Shown: piece by piece, positions 26,998 through 35,351 of the stretch
Layout of the letters: every line of letters starts with the position of its first letter
Position numbering within the stretch: the first letter of the stretch is position 1
DNA from: Puniceicoccaceae bacterium K14
GTDB lineage: Bacteria > Verrucomicrobiota > Verrucomicrobiia > Opitutales > Opitutaceae
DNA length: 64,000 nt
Reading direction: 5' to 3'
Assembly (NCBI GenBank): GCA_022538095.1
Contig: JAKYXN010000024.1
Location: 1 to 64,000 of the forward strand
Position numbers and translations under genes: made by a program
The notes under the pieces: model-generated
What the model was told of the DNA's origin: nothing
What the model saw: the letters and a program-made list of their open reading frames with translations, nothing else
Databases searched by the model: none

Positions 26998-28044
26998 ATG
27001 AAAAACACTCCCAACAAGCCAGTAACCCTACGAACAATTGCAAAGGCACTTGGGGTTTCTCATGCGACTGTTTCCCTTGCCCTTCGAGATAGTCCACAGA
27101 TTTCTGCGACACGACGGGCAGAGATAAAACAAGCCGCCAAGGAAATGGGTTACAAGCCAGACCCAATTTTACGCCAACTGGCTAGCTACCGAAAAGGTTC
27201 AACAGATGTTAGCATCAAATCAACGATAGCCTGGATTAACGACTGGGCAAAACCTGAGGGGTTTTTCAAACAGTCTGAATTTCAAAAATATTACGGAGGG
27301 GCCAAGGAAATGGCCAATAAACTCGGCTATAATCTGGAGCCATTCAACACACGGGAGCAAAATATTACCAAGCGTCGATTGACGAGTATCCTTTCTAGTC
27401 GCGGAATCCGTGGAATAATAGTCCCTCCTCATCCGGACCTGTACGATATCCCCGACTCGCTTTGGAACGATTTCGCAATTCTCCGAATTGGATTTAACAA
27501 CCCTAATTCTAAACGCCACATCGTTTGTCCAGACCAATATGAGGGTGGACGCATTGCCGCCCAAAACATGCTGGCCGCTGGCTACAAACGCATTGGATAT
27601 ATTGGTTACCTCGGAAAAGAGGAGCGAATACGGCACCATTTCGTAGCTGCTTTTCAAACAACCCGCGACCTCGCAATAGCTGAGGAAAATCGGGTTCCTC
27701 CACTCTTCCTTGATTCGCCAAATCCTGTCGACGGCAAAGAGATTTACCGGAAGTGGCTAACCAAATACAAAATTGACGCCGTTTTCGTTTCCGCGCCTAA
27801 GGTTGAACAATGGACGCGTGAACTTGGCTTAAGGTTTGGAAGGGATCTGGGGCTAGCAGGAAGTAGTATATTCGATTCTGGCTTTGATTCTGGGGTTGAT
27901 CAACGCCCATTCGAAATCGGATCAGTCGCAGTGCAATTTCTGACTCGGTTGATAGAACACAACGAGTTTGGAATTCCAGACATTCCCCAACATGTTCTGG
28001 TCTCACCGAAATGGGTAAGCGGTACTAGTTTGCGAGATTCCTAG
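26998..28044 (+). CDS. LacI-family transcriptional regulator
   Basis: The 348-residue protein has an N-terminal helix-turn-helix (about 9-32, TLRTIAKALGVSHATVSLAL) with the hinge RRAEIKQAAKEMGYKPD, and a periplasmic-binding-protein-like sensor domain (about 65-345). The IAWINDWAKPEG segment and the FDSGFDSGVDQRPFEIG end match the Verrucomicrobiota subset of LacI regulators linked to sugar metabolism. It sits divergent to trhO. The target genes are not clear; the esterases at 24084-25809 are candidates. Confidence 0.9.
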   Translation: MKNTPNKPVTLRTIAKALGVSHATVSLALRDSPQISATRRAEIKQAAKEMGYKPDPILRQLASYRKGSTDVSIKSTIAWINDWAKPEGFFKQSEFQKYYGGAKEMANKLGYNLEPFNTREQNITKRRLTSILSSRGIRGIIVPPHPDLYDIPDSLWNDFAILRIGFNNPNSKRHIVCPDQYEGGRIAAQNMLAAGYKRIGYIGYLGKEERIRHHFVAAFQTTRDLAIAEENRVPPLFLDSPNPVDGKEIYRKWLTKYKIDAVFVSAPKVEQWTRELGLRFGRDLGLAGSSIFDSGFDSGVDQRPFEIGSVAVQFLTRLIEHNEFGIPDIPQHVLVSPKWVSGTSLRDS

Positions 28045-28230
28045 AAAACATAACTGCCAAACTCGTCACAGTGGGTTTCGCAAATAGGATGGAATTTCGA
28101 ATATTTCTCGGCGGCAACAGAGTGGTTGATACCTAAGGCTCTCAACAATTTCGCTAAATTATCGCTAAAGAGAAACCCTTACATGGGTTCCACTCTAACG
28201 TTTTGGGGAGAGACACCGATATCGATTCTC

Positions 28231-29781
28231 ATGACGAACCCCCCACTTGACCCCTGGAGTATATTGGTCGTAGACGACAACAATGTAGTACGAAGGCTTA
28301 TAAGCAGCATTCTTGCTAAAGCAGGGTTAAAAGTTGTACAATCCTCCTCCGCCCCCGAAGCGATAGAAGAACTCGAATCTAGGGGATTTAATTCATTCGA
28401 CATGGTACTAAGCGACTACTGGATGCCTGGAGGAAACGGCATGGATCTTCTGAAACAAATCAGAAGCAACGATCCAACCCTTTCAGTAGTACTGTTAACC
28501 GCAGACGGCGAGAAAGCAATTCTTGAAAAGCTTATGCTAAACGGAGGATGTGCCTACCTTCAGAAACCAGTCGAGCCCGAGAATTTGCTTCAATGTATCA
28601 AGAATGCGGTGAAGAAAACCCACTTGCAAAGGAAACTTCAAACCACCGCAAATCAAGCCAATGAAGTTGGCAAAAACCAGCGAGCTCTTCTCGAAAAACA
28701 ACTCCACAAGACCTGGCCAGATATCGACTTTTTCTTCACTTCGCAATCACAGGCGAGCGGAGACTTTATTTCCGCAATCGATATTAGTCCTACCCAACGT
28801 TTCCTACTAGCATCCGATAGTTCCGGCCACGAACTTTCGTCAGCTTTTCAATCAAGCTACTTCCACGGCCTCGCTCGAGGCATGCTTCACCAAGGCGCTA
28901 GCATGACAGAGCTTTTAGAGCTATCCAACGACCTTATTCTCTCCGAATGGAATGGAGAATCGTCCATCGGATTATCTCTCGCTGCGTGTTCAATCCATTT
29001 GAATTTGGAAACGAATATACTCTCGTACATAAACGCAGGCTTCCCCCGACCTGTCGTAGCTAACAGCCACGGATTTGCGAATTGGATCGGCTCCGAACGA
29101 TGCCAAGGCCCGCTTGGATGGTTTCCAGAAAATTATAAGGAAGTGTCCTGCCCTATCCCTGAAGGTTATCTCTACCTCTGGACAGATGGGTTATCGGATT
29201 TAGCAGAAGTTATAAACGTAGACCCTTTAGCCCTCGCGCATCGTTTCTTGGACAATAGTCGCGACTACGAAAAACTGATTACACAAGCAAAAGACGACAT
29301 CGCTGTAGCCCGCCTAAATATACTAAACACTCCTTCACCTGCTTTCCCTGTGATTTCAGTCAAAATCAACGGAGACCAGGCGGCCAATATCGACCTGTGG
29401 CAATCCTACTTTGAAGAAAGCCTTCGTATTGCTTTTTCAGAGACAATCGATGCGTGCTTACCAAACGTCTTAATGTGTATTCGAGAAGGACTTATCAATG
29501 CACTTGCACACGGTTGCAACGGAGATCGAGATAAGCAGGCCCATGTCCAGGTATCCGCTGCTCCCGACGAAACCTCTGTTAATGTGCTCATTTCTGACCC
29601 AGGAACCGGTCATTCTTTCGACATAGCAGAACACTCTCAATTAGCAGCTGATCAACTTATTCCTGAACATCGAGGGTTGATCATGATGCAATCGCTTCCC
29701 AAGCACTTCGAAGCAAAAAACAACGGATCAACAATTCAAATGCAATTCGACATCCCCAACAATATAGTCGCAAACCTCTAG
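28231..29781 (+). CDS. REC-PP2C-HATPase partner-switching response regulator (HsbR/CrsR-like)
   Basis: From the ATG at 28231 the protein has 516 residues; the in-frame TTG at 28126 is a less likely start. A receiver domain (about 9-125) has its phospho-acceptor Asp about 62 in MVLSDYWMPGG. A short coil leads to a SpoIIE/PP2C-type phosphatase (about 160-350, SGDFISAID and SDSSGHE motifs). A C-terminal RsbW-type HATPase follows (about 390-510, IREGLINALAHGC N-box and SDPGTGHSF G-box). This three-domain layout is that of Pseudomonas HsbR and Shewanella CrsR, which both dephosphorylate and phosphorylate a STAS antagonist. The STAS gene follows 13 bases downstream. Confidence 0.88.
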   Translation: MTNPPLDPWSILVVDDNNVVRRLISSILAKAGLKVVQSSSAPEAIEELESRGFNSFDMVLSDYWMPGGNGMDLLKQIRSNDPTLSVVLLTADGEKAILEKLMLNGGCAYLQKPVEPENLLQCIKNAVKKTHLQRKLQTTANQANEVGKNQRALLEKQLHKTWPDIDFFFTSQSQASGDFISAIDISPTQRFLLASDSSGHELSSAFQSSYFHGLARGMLHQGASMTELLELSNDLILSEWNGESSIGLSLAACSIHLNLETNILSYINAGFPRPVVANSHGFANWIGSERCQGPLGWFPENYKEVSCPIPEGYLYLWTDGLSDLAEVINVDPLALAHRFLDNSRDYEKLITQAKDDIAVARLNILNTPSPAFPVISVKINGDQAANIDLWQSYFEESLRIAFSETIDACLPNVLMCIREGLINALAHGCNGDRDKQAHVQVSAAPDETSVNVLISDPGTGHSFDIAEHSQLAADQLIPEHRGLIMMQSLPKHFEAKNNGSTIQMQFDIPNNIVANL

Positions 29782-29794
29782 TCACCAAATTCTA

Positions 29795-30091
29795 ATGACT
29801 CAAAAAATTCACACTTACACCGCTTCAGGAGATATCTTAAGCACCACGGCCGGTACTTTTTGGGACGAAGTTTCCAAAATCATTGATACTCTTTCATCCT
29901 CGGAGGTCCTAAGACTAGACCTAAGAGCCTCTACAATGGTTGATTCAGTAGGTCTAAACGCAGTCGTCAAAATCATCCGGGCAGTCAGCGATCTAGGTAG
30001 CAAGGTACAGATCCTGATCGCCTCCGATTACCTTAAAAAACTCTGTGCGTTCACCCGACTAGACGAAAAAGCTGAAATCATCGGCCCATAA
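29795..30091 (+). CDS. STAS-domain anti-anti-sigma factor (HsbA/CrsA-like)
   Basis: The 98-residue protein is a single STAS domain with the phosphorylatable Ser about 51 in TMVDSVGLNAVV. In partner switching its phosphorylation state, set by the kinase and phosphatase domains of the REC-PP2C-HATPase protein, decides whether it binds an anti-sigma factor or another partner. It lies between that gene and a degenerate receptor-like gene (11 bases), in the same direction, so a functional set is likely. The final partner is not visible. Confidence 0.88.
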   Translation: MTQKIHTYTASGDILSTTAGTFWDEVSKIIDTLSSSEVLRLDLRASTMVDSVGLNAVVKIIRAVSDLGSKVQILIASDYLKKLCAFTRLDEKAEIIGP

Positions 30092-30102
30092 GAAAAAACA
30101 GA

Positions 30103-31860
30103 ATGGGACTCGCCAAATTCATCGCAAAACTCCCTTGGCTGGGAGCAAAGAAAACGACTGCGCTACTTTTCGACGAAGCACAGGTCCGAAGTCAATTACG
30201 TGAGGCTACAGCCACTCTCGAGTCCGTATTCGGAAACCTAAGCGAGAATATAATCGAAATCGATTCGAGAACAGAATCGTTGAAAAACCACTGCCATACT
30301 CTTCTAGAATTAGCAGGCGGTCACAACAACGGAACGACTATTATATTGGAAGCCGCACAAGCGCTTGAAGATCCAATGCAATATATCGAAGAATCACTCG
30401 ATAAAAGAAGAGATCTAAAAAATCTCATGAGTGTTTGTGAAAAAATAACAAATACACTACTCCACCGCCAAAACGAAATGATTGAGAAGCTCAAGCCTCT
30501 CAAATTCATGTTGGTCTTCTACAAGATCGAAGCTGCCAATTTAACGGCAGAGCACCAGAGCACATTCATAACAGTATCTGATGAATTCCTACGTCTACAT
30601 ACGATGGTAGACAAAACATTTCGTGAAAATATCGAAAAGTTGACCGATGCTAAAAGTAGAATTTCAAGAGCTGTCGACAATTTTGTTCAAGAGCACAATA
30701 ATCACACGAGACAGGTCAAAAGACACCGAAATATAATTTCAGATACAATATCGAGTCTTAATCGCCAATTGAGCGAAAATTCTCTCCAGAACACCGATCT
30801 TCATTACGCTACCGAACATTTTCAATCAGCATTAGAAAAGCTAGTCATCGCTTTGCAAACGGAAGACATATTCCGCCAGAGATGCCAACACATAGAAGAT
30901 TCTCTCGATAACAAACCCAATCATCTATCGAACCTTGCTTGGGCCCTTCTCAATTCCCGAAAAATTGATGCAGCCGCAAGGGAAATGCGAGAGGCCTCCA
31001 AGCAAGTGGACGAAAGCCTAAAAGCAATCCTGACGCAGGCCAACGAATTAAACGATATATCGGTCTCGATGAAACAGTTTAAGCACATGACCGCTTCGGC
31101 TGACGGTATGATTCAAATACTTCTCGATTCCTTCGATGGCATGTACGGGATATTCAAACATTCCGAAAAACTATCTTCCGACGCTCAAGAAGCAGTATCC
31201 CCAGTTAAATCTCTCGTTAGCGGTCTGTCCGTCATAGTTAACCGAGTTTCTATCAATATTCAATTTATCGCTCTCAACGCCCAAGTAAAATCTATCCAAG
31301 TTGGAGAAGGCAGCGGCTTAGAAGTTCTAGCAGCGCGAACCGCAGAGATTTCCACCGAGTTGAAAGAGCTCGGTGATGAAACTGAAAAAGATATCGAAAA
31401 AATGCAATTAACGGTAGAAAAAATCGCTCAATTGATCGATGAAGACCGTAAATCCAGCGCTAACTTAGCGGGAAATCTAGGAGAGCATGACAATTCGAAC
31501 ACCCAAAATCTCCACAACCTTCGTAACGATACTTTCAATACGCTAAATCATATTTCTGAAACACTCAATTTCGTTAAGAATTTCCTAGAAAAAGACCGCG
31601 ACAAACTTGATGAGTTTCCACTCGTGGCATCCAGCCTTGAAGGCATAGCGCAGTCTATTCTAGAAGTATCAGGTATTTCGAAATTGGATGCAACTGAGCT
31701 AGCGCTCTTAGAAGAAGAAATCGTTGACGAATTGATAGAAGCAGAAAAGACATCCCACACGAGTTTGAATGCCCATAAAGAAACATCCCTCGAAGTGTTC
31801 GATAGAAATGCTGACGATTCGGAAATAGTTAATACGACTGGCGATGTCGAATTGTTCTAA
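30103..31860 (+). CDS. Soluble coiled-coil protein with degenerate chemoreceptor signalling tip
   Basis: The 585-residue protein has no signal peptide or membrane segment and is almost entirely helical with heptad patterns. Around residues 380-425 the segment RVSINIQFIALNAQVKSIQVGEGSG corresponds to the receptor tip (canonical [23 protein letters not shown]), but with the E-A-A-R stretch changed to V-K-S-I. The C-terminal 60 residues are acidic. It may be a cytoplasmic signalling scaffold that contacts CheA/CheW or the STAS partner. The family is recognised only by this degenerate tip, so function is inference. Confidence 0.65.
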   Translation: MGLAKFIAKLPWLGAKKTTALLFDEAQVRSQLREATATLESVFGNLSENIIEIDSRTESLKNHCHTLLELAGGHNNGTTIILEAAQALEDPMQYIEESLDKRRDLKNLMSVCEKITNTLLHRQNEMIEKLKPLKFMLVFYKIEAANLTAEHQSTFITVSDEFLRLHTMVDKTFRENIEKLTDAKSRISRAVDNFVQEHNNHTRQVKRHRNIISDTISSLNRQLSENSLQNTDLHYATEHFQSALEKLVIALQTEDIFRQRCQHIEDSLDNKPNHLSNLAWALLNSRKIDAAAREMREASKQVDESLKAILTQANELNDISVSMKQFKHMTASADGMIQILLDSFDGMYGIFKHSEKLSSDAQEAVSPVKSLVSGLSVIVNRVSINIQFIALNAQVKSIQVGEGSGLEVLAARTAEISTELKELGDETEKDIEKMQLTVEKIAQLIDEDRKSSANLAGNLGEHDNSNTQNLHNLRNDTFNTLNHISETLNFVKNFLEKDRDKLDEFPLVASSLEGIAQSILEVSGISKLDATELALLEEEIVDELIEAEKTSHTSLNAHKETSLEVFDRNADDSEIVNTTGDVELF

Positions 31861-32117
31861 CAAATCTGGTTTCCCTAGGGCTGTTTAAGAGAAGATGGCT
31901 TTGAGCCCAATTTAGTAATACATAGCGAATATCGCCTTGTTTGTGCCTAATTTTTTATAACTAGGTACCTCATACAGAAACCAATATTAACCCTCTATCA
32001 ACAGCTAGTATATCTTCGCACTTTTTTAACCTATAACTACATCTTAACACCTAAAGTTATCCACTCATCACTCGATCAAATAGAGACCACTTAGTTCCAA
32101 AATAATCTTCAAATAAG

Positions 32118-32486
32118 ATGAGCCATACGATACTTACAGTCGACGACGCCGCAACCATACGCAAAATGGTTGTCTTTACCCTTAAGGGTGCAGGACACCG
32201 GATAGTCGAAGCAACAGATGGATTAGATGCCCTGAGCACTCTTCAATCCAATCCCGTCGATTTAATAATAACCGACGTAAACATGCCTCGAATGGATGGC
32301 ATTGAGCTAACAAAAAAGATCCGTTCGATGCCAGCGCATTCACGGACTCCAGTCATTCTTCTCACTACAGAATCTGACCCTGCAAAAAAACAACAAGGTC
32401 GTGCCGCCGGAGCTACCGGTTGGATAGTGAAACCTTTCAATCAACAGCAGCTACTAGCGGTCATCGCAAAAGTACTGCCAAACTAA
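32118..32486 (+). CDS. CheY-type single-domain response regulator
   Basis: The 122-residue receiver domain has the acidic pair VDDAA, phospho-acceptor Asp in IITDVNMPRMDG, Thr in LLTTES and Lys in IVKPFNQ. No output domain is present. It is separated from the upstream gene by a 257-base gap and starts the CheA gene block (6 bases before CheA). As one of two CheY proteins in the cluster it probably receives phosphate from CheA. Confidence 0.93.
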   Translation: MSHTILTVDDAATIRKMVVFTLKGAGHRIVEATDGLDALSTLQSNPVDLIITDVNMPRMDGIELTKKIRSMPAHSRTPVILLTTESDPAKKQQGRAAGATGWIVKPFNQQQLLAVIAKVLPN

Positions 32487-32492
32487 AGAGAT

Positions 32493-34856
32493 ATGCCCGA
32501 CGAAGATCTTCAAAAAGAACTCATTCGCGATCTCATCATTGAAAGCGTAGAAGGGCTAGATCGCTACGACCAAGAACTCCTCGAATTCGAAAACGACCAC
32601 GACGCGGAAAGGATGAATGTCATTTTCCGTGTGATACACACGATCAAAGGTACAGCAGGTTGCCTCGGCCTTGGCCGCATTGAAAAAGTCGCCCACGTTG
32701 GAGAGAACCTTCTAAGTCTTTTAAGAGACGATAAGTTGAAAGTTCATGAAGGCATGATCTCTGTTCTTCTCTCTCTATCTGATGCACTAAAGGAAATGTT
32801 GGATACACTAGAGAACACAGAGTCAGAAGGAGACAAAGATTACGGAGAACTTATCGCTAAGCTTGATGCTCTCCAAAATGAAGATGCAGAACCGCAAGCA
32901 GAAACTCCTGAAACTGATGACTCTCAATCGTTTGGACTTTTTGAAGACGAAGAAGAAGCAGATGAAGTAAGTGCATCAGCGGATGAAGAAGGCACTGCAT
33001 TTGGCTTTTTCGATGACGAGGAAGAACCCCAGACAGAAGACACCCCAGAGTCAGTTCAAATTGAAGAGGCCCCGGTTAATCAAAGTGAGCCAACTCCAAC
33101 CAAAGCAGAGACCCCAAAGGCTAAAAAGCCAACGAAACCAAATTGTAGCGGTTCCAGCAATGTCGCAGATAGTTCTATTCGAGTAGACGTAAATCACCTC
33201 GATCGAATGATGAATATGGTAGGAGAACTCGTACTCGCACGAAACCAAATCATCGTAAATTCTACCAACTACGACGAAAACGCTCTCATAAAGGCGTCGC
33301 AGCGACTGAACCTTATTACTACCGAATTACAAGAAAGCGTTATGAAAACGCGCATGCAACCAATCGGGAATGTTTGGTCCAAATTTCCACGCATCGTCCG
33401 AGATGTATCCTCCGAAATCGGAAAGAAAGTTAACCTCATTATGGAGGGCAAAGAGACGGATTTGGATCGCACAATAATCGAAGCGATAAAAGACCCGCTC
33501 ACACACATTATACGTAATTCGATCGACCACGGTATCGAGACGCCCGAAAAACGTATTCAAGAAGGAAAACCCGAAGAAGGAATGCTCTCGCTTAGAGCAT
33601 ACCATGAAGGTGGGCAGGTCATCATCGAAATTATGGACGACGGAGCCGGGATCGACATCGAACGAGTCAAGTCTAAGGCTATAGAGAAAAACCTCATAAC
33701 GTCTTCTCAAGGCTCAAACATGACAGAGCGCGAAGCGATGAATCTCATTTTCTCCCCTGGCTTTTCGACTGCTGCTAAAGTATCAAATGTGTCTGGACGC
33801 GGCGTTGGCATGGACGTCGTAAAAACCAATATCGAAAAAATTGGCGGATCTATCGATCTACAAACACAGATAGGTCAAGGAACCACACTCAACATTAAGA
33901 TCCCCCTCACCCTAGCGATTATCCCTGCTCTCATTGTTAACAGCAGTGGCGAACGCTACGCAATTCCGCAAGTAAGTCTACTTGAACTCGTTCGACTCGA
34001 AGGGCCACAAGCTAAGAGCGAGATAGAAGACCTTTACGGTTCTCCTGTCTACCGCTTACGAGGCAAGCTACTACCAATAGTCTTCCTAGACCAGCAGCTA
34101 AAAACCCGATTGGAAGATACAAACGATGGATTTAGCGATGAAGATATTGTAATGAATATTATAGTACTTCAGGCTGATGGACGCCCGTTTGGCTTAGTCG
34201 TAGACCAAATCAATGATACCGAAGAAATCGTCGTTAAACCTCTAGGAAAACAGCTCAAAGGCATCTCATGCTTTGCTGGCTCAACCATTATGGGCGATGG
34301 GAAACTCGCTTTGATTCTCGATGTCCTCGGACTTGCTCAGCATTCGGGTGTTATCACCGATTCCGATAATAGAGCACTCCTCGACGACGATAAATCGGAA
34401 TCCGACATTGAATCGCGGAAACAATCGATGCTCCTCTTCAATATAGGAGAAGACCGGAGAATGGCATTGCCATTATCTCTTGCCGCTCGCTTGGAAGAAT
34501 TTAGCGAGGACCAAATCGAAAACACAGGAAGTCAGCAAGTTGTTCAATACAGAGGTCAAATCTTACCGTTGATCAGAGTTGCTGATCATATCCAAGGGAT
34601 AAATACCTCCAATGAATACGAAGGAAAAACTCCTAACACCTTACAAGTAATCGTGTATACGGAGAATGACAGAAGTATCGGCTTGGTCGTAGATAATATC
34701 AGAGATATCGTAGACGAAGAAATCGTCATCCAACGCGAGTCTTCAACCGCTGGGATCAAAGGATGCGCCGTGATACAGAACAAGGTTTCAGAGCTACTGG
34801 ATGCCCCAGAAATCATTAAATCCGCTGATCCTGGGTTCTACGCCAGCGCCTGCTAA
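32493..34856 (+). CDS. cheA: CheA histidine kinase with two C-terminal CheW-like domains
   Basis: The 787-residue kinase has an N-terminal Hpt domain with the phosphorylated His about 49 in RVIHTIKGTAG. An acidic linker (about 130-225) replaces P2 and carries two related short motifs (FGLFEDEEE near 147, FGFFDDEEE near 170). Then come the P3 dimerisation helix pair (DHLDRMM-type, about 230-300) and the HATPase (HIIRNSIDHGIE, DDGAGID, SGRGVGMDVV). A CheW-like P5 domain lies at about 475-610. A second CheW-like domain (about 640-775, ESRKQSMLLFNIGEDRRMALP to DNIRDIVDEEIVI) follows. Doubled P5 is uncommon and suggests extra coupling surface. Confidence 0.92.
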   Translation: MPDEDLQKELIRDLIIESVEGLDRYDQELLEFENDHDAERMNVIFRVIHTIKGTAGCLGLGRIEKVAHVGENLLSLLRDDKLKVHEGMISVLLSLSDALKEMLDTLENTESEGDKDYGELIAKLDALQNEDAEPQAETPETDDSQSFGLFEDEEEADEVSASADEEGTAFGFFDDEEEPQTEDTPESVQIEEAPVNQSEPTPTKAETPKAKKPTKPNCSGSSNVADSSIRVDVNHLDRMMNMVGELVLARNQIIVNSTNYDENALIKASQRLNLITTELQESVMKTRMQPIGNVWSKFPRIVRDVSSEIGKKVNLIMEGKETDLDRTIIEAIKDPLTHIIRNSIDHGIETPEKRIQEGKPEEGMLSLRAYHEGGQVIIEIMDDGAGIDIERVKSKAIEKNLITSSQGSNMTEREAMNLIFSPGFSTAAKVSNVSGRGVGMDVVKTNIEKIGGSIDLQTQIGQGTTLNIKIPLTLAIIPALIVNSSGERYAIPQVSLLELVRLEGPQAKSEIEDLYGSPVYRLRGKLLPIVFLDQQLKTRLEDTNDGFSDEDIVMNIIVLQADGRPFGLVVDQINDTEEIVVKPLGKQLKGISCFAGSTIMGDGKLALILDVLGLAQHSGVITDSDNRALLDDDKSESDIESRKQSMLLFNIGEDRRMALPLSLAARLEEFSEDQIENTGSQQVVQYRGQILPLIRVADHIQGINTSNEYEGKTPNTLQVIVYTENDRSIGLVVDNIRDIVDEEIVIQRESSTAGIKGCAVIQNKVSELLDAPEIIKSADPGFYASAC

Positions 34857-34875
34857 TTTGAAATTACGTTATACA

Positions 34876-35316
34876 ATGAACGAGCAAAAACAATATTGCA
34901 CTTTCTACCTGGGAAACCTCTTCTTCGGAGTCGACGTTCTCAAAGTCCAGGAAGTTATACTCTTCCAAGACATGACCCACGTGCCACTCAGTTCTCCCTC
35001 AGTCAGTGGATTGATTAACCTCAGAGGCGAAACAGTAACTGCTATAGATCTTCGTCAACGTCTTGAACTTCCCTCTGTCGAACTACCCGAACCCCCAAAG
35101 AATGTGATCATTAGCGCCGAAGGCGGTACCGTCAGTCTACTCGTAGACGAGATTGGAGATGTGATCGAACCCAGCGAGGAACTTCTCGAAGCCCCACCGG
35201 AGAATCTAAGCGGAATCGCAAAAGACCTAATTACAGGCGTATACAAGCTCAACAACAATTTGATGCTAGTATTGGATACAGAACGTACCGTCGAATTCGA
35301 CGCAGCAATATCATAA
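34876..35316 (+). CDS. cheW: CheW adaptor protein
   Basis: From the ATG at 34876 the protein has 146 residues. A frame beginning at 34801 overlaps cheA and is not used. It shows the CheW beta-barrel pattern: YCTFYLGNLFFGVDVLKVQEV, SGLINLRGETVTAIDLRQRL and VSLLVDEIGDVIE. It couples receptors to CheA. The next gene is a soluble PAS-type receptor, its probable partner. Confidence 0.94.
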   Translation: MNEQKQYCTFYLGNLFFGVDVLKVQEVILFQDMTHVPLSSPSVSGLINLRGETVTAIDLRQRLELPSVELPEPPKNVIISAEGGTVSLLVDEIGDVIEPSEELLEAPPENLSGIAKDLITGVYKLNNNLMLVLDTERTVEFDAAIS

Positions 35317-35351
35317 AATAGAATTAAACTTCAAATACACACACGACCAGA

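Noticed and set aside
26865-27092. Basic 75-codon frame overlapping the trhO/lacI region
   Set aside because: Overlaps the true lacI-type start and the divergent promoter region; composition is typical of a chance frame.
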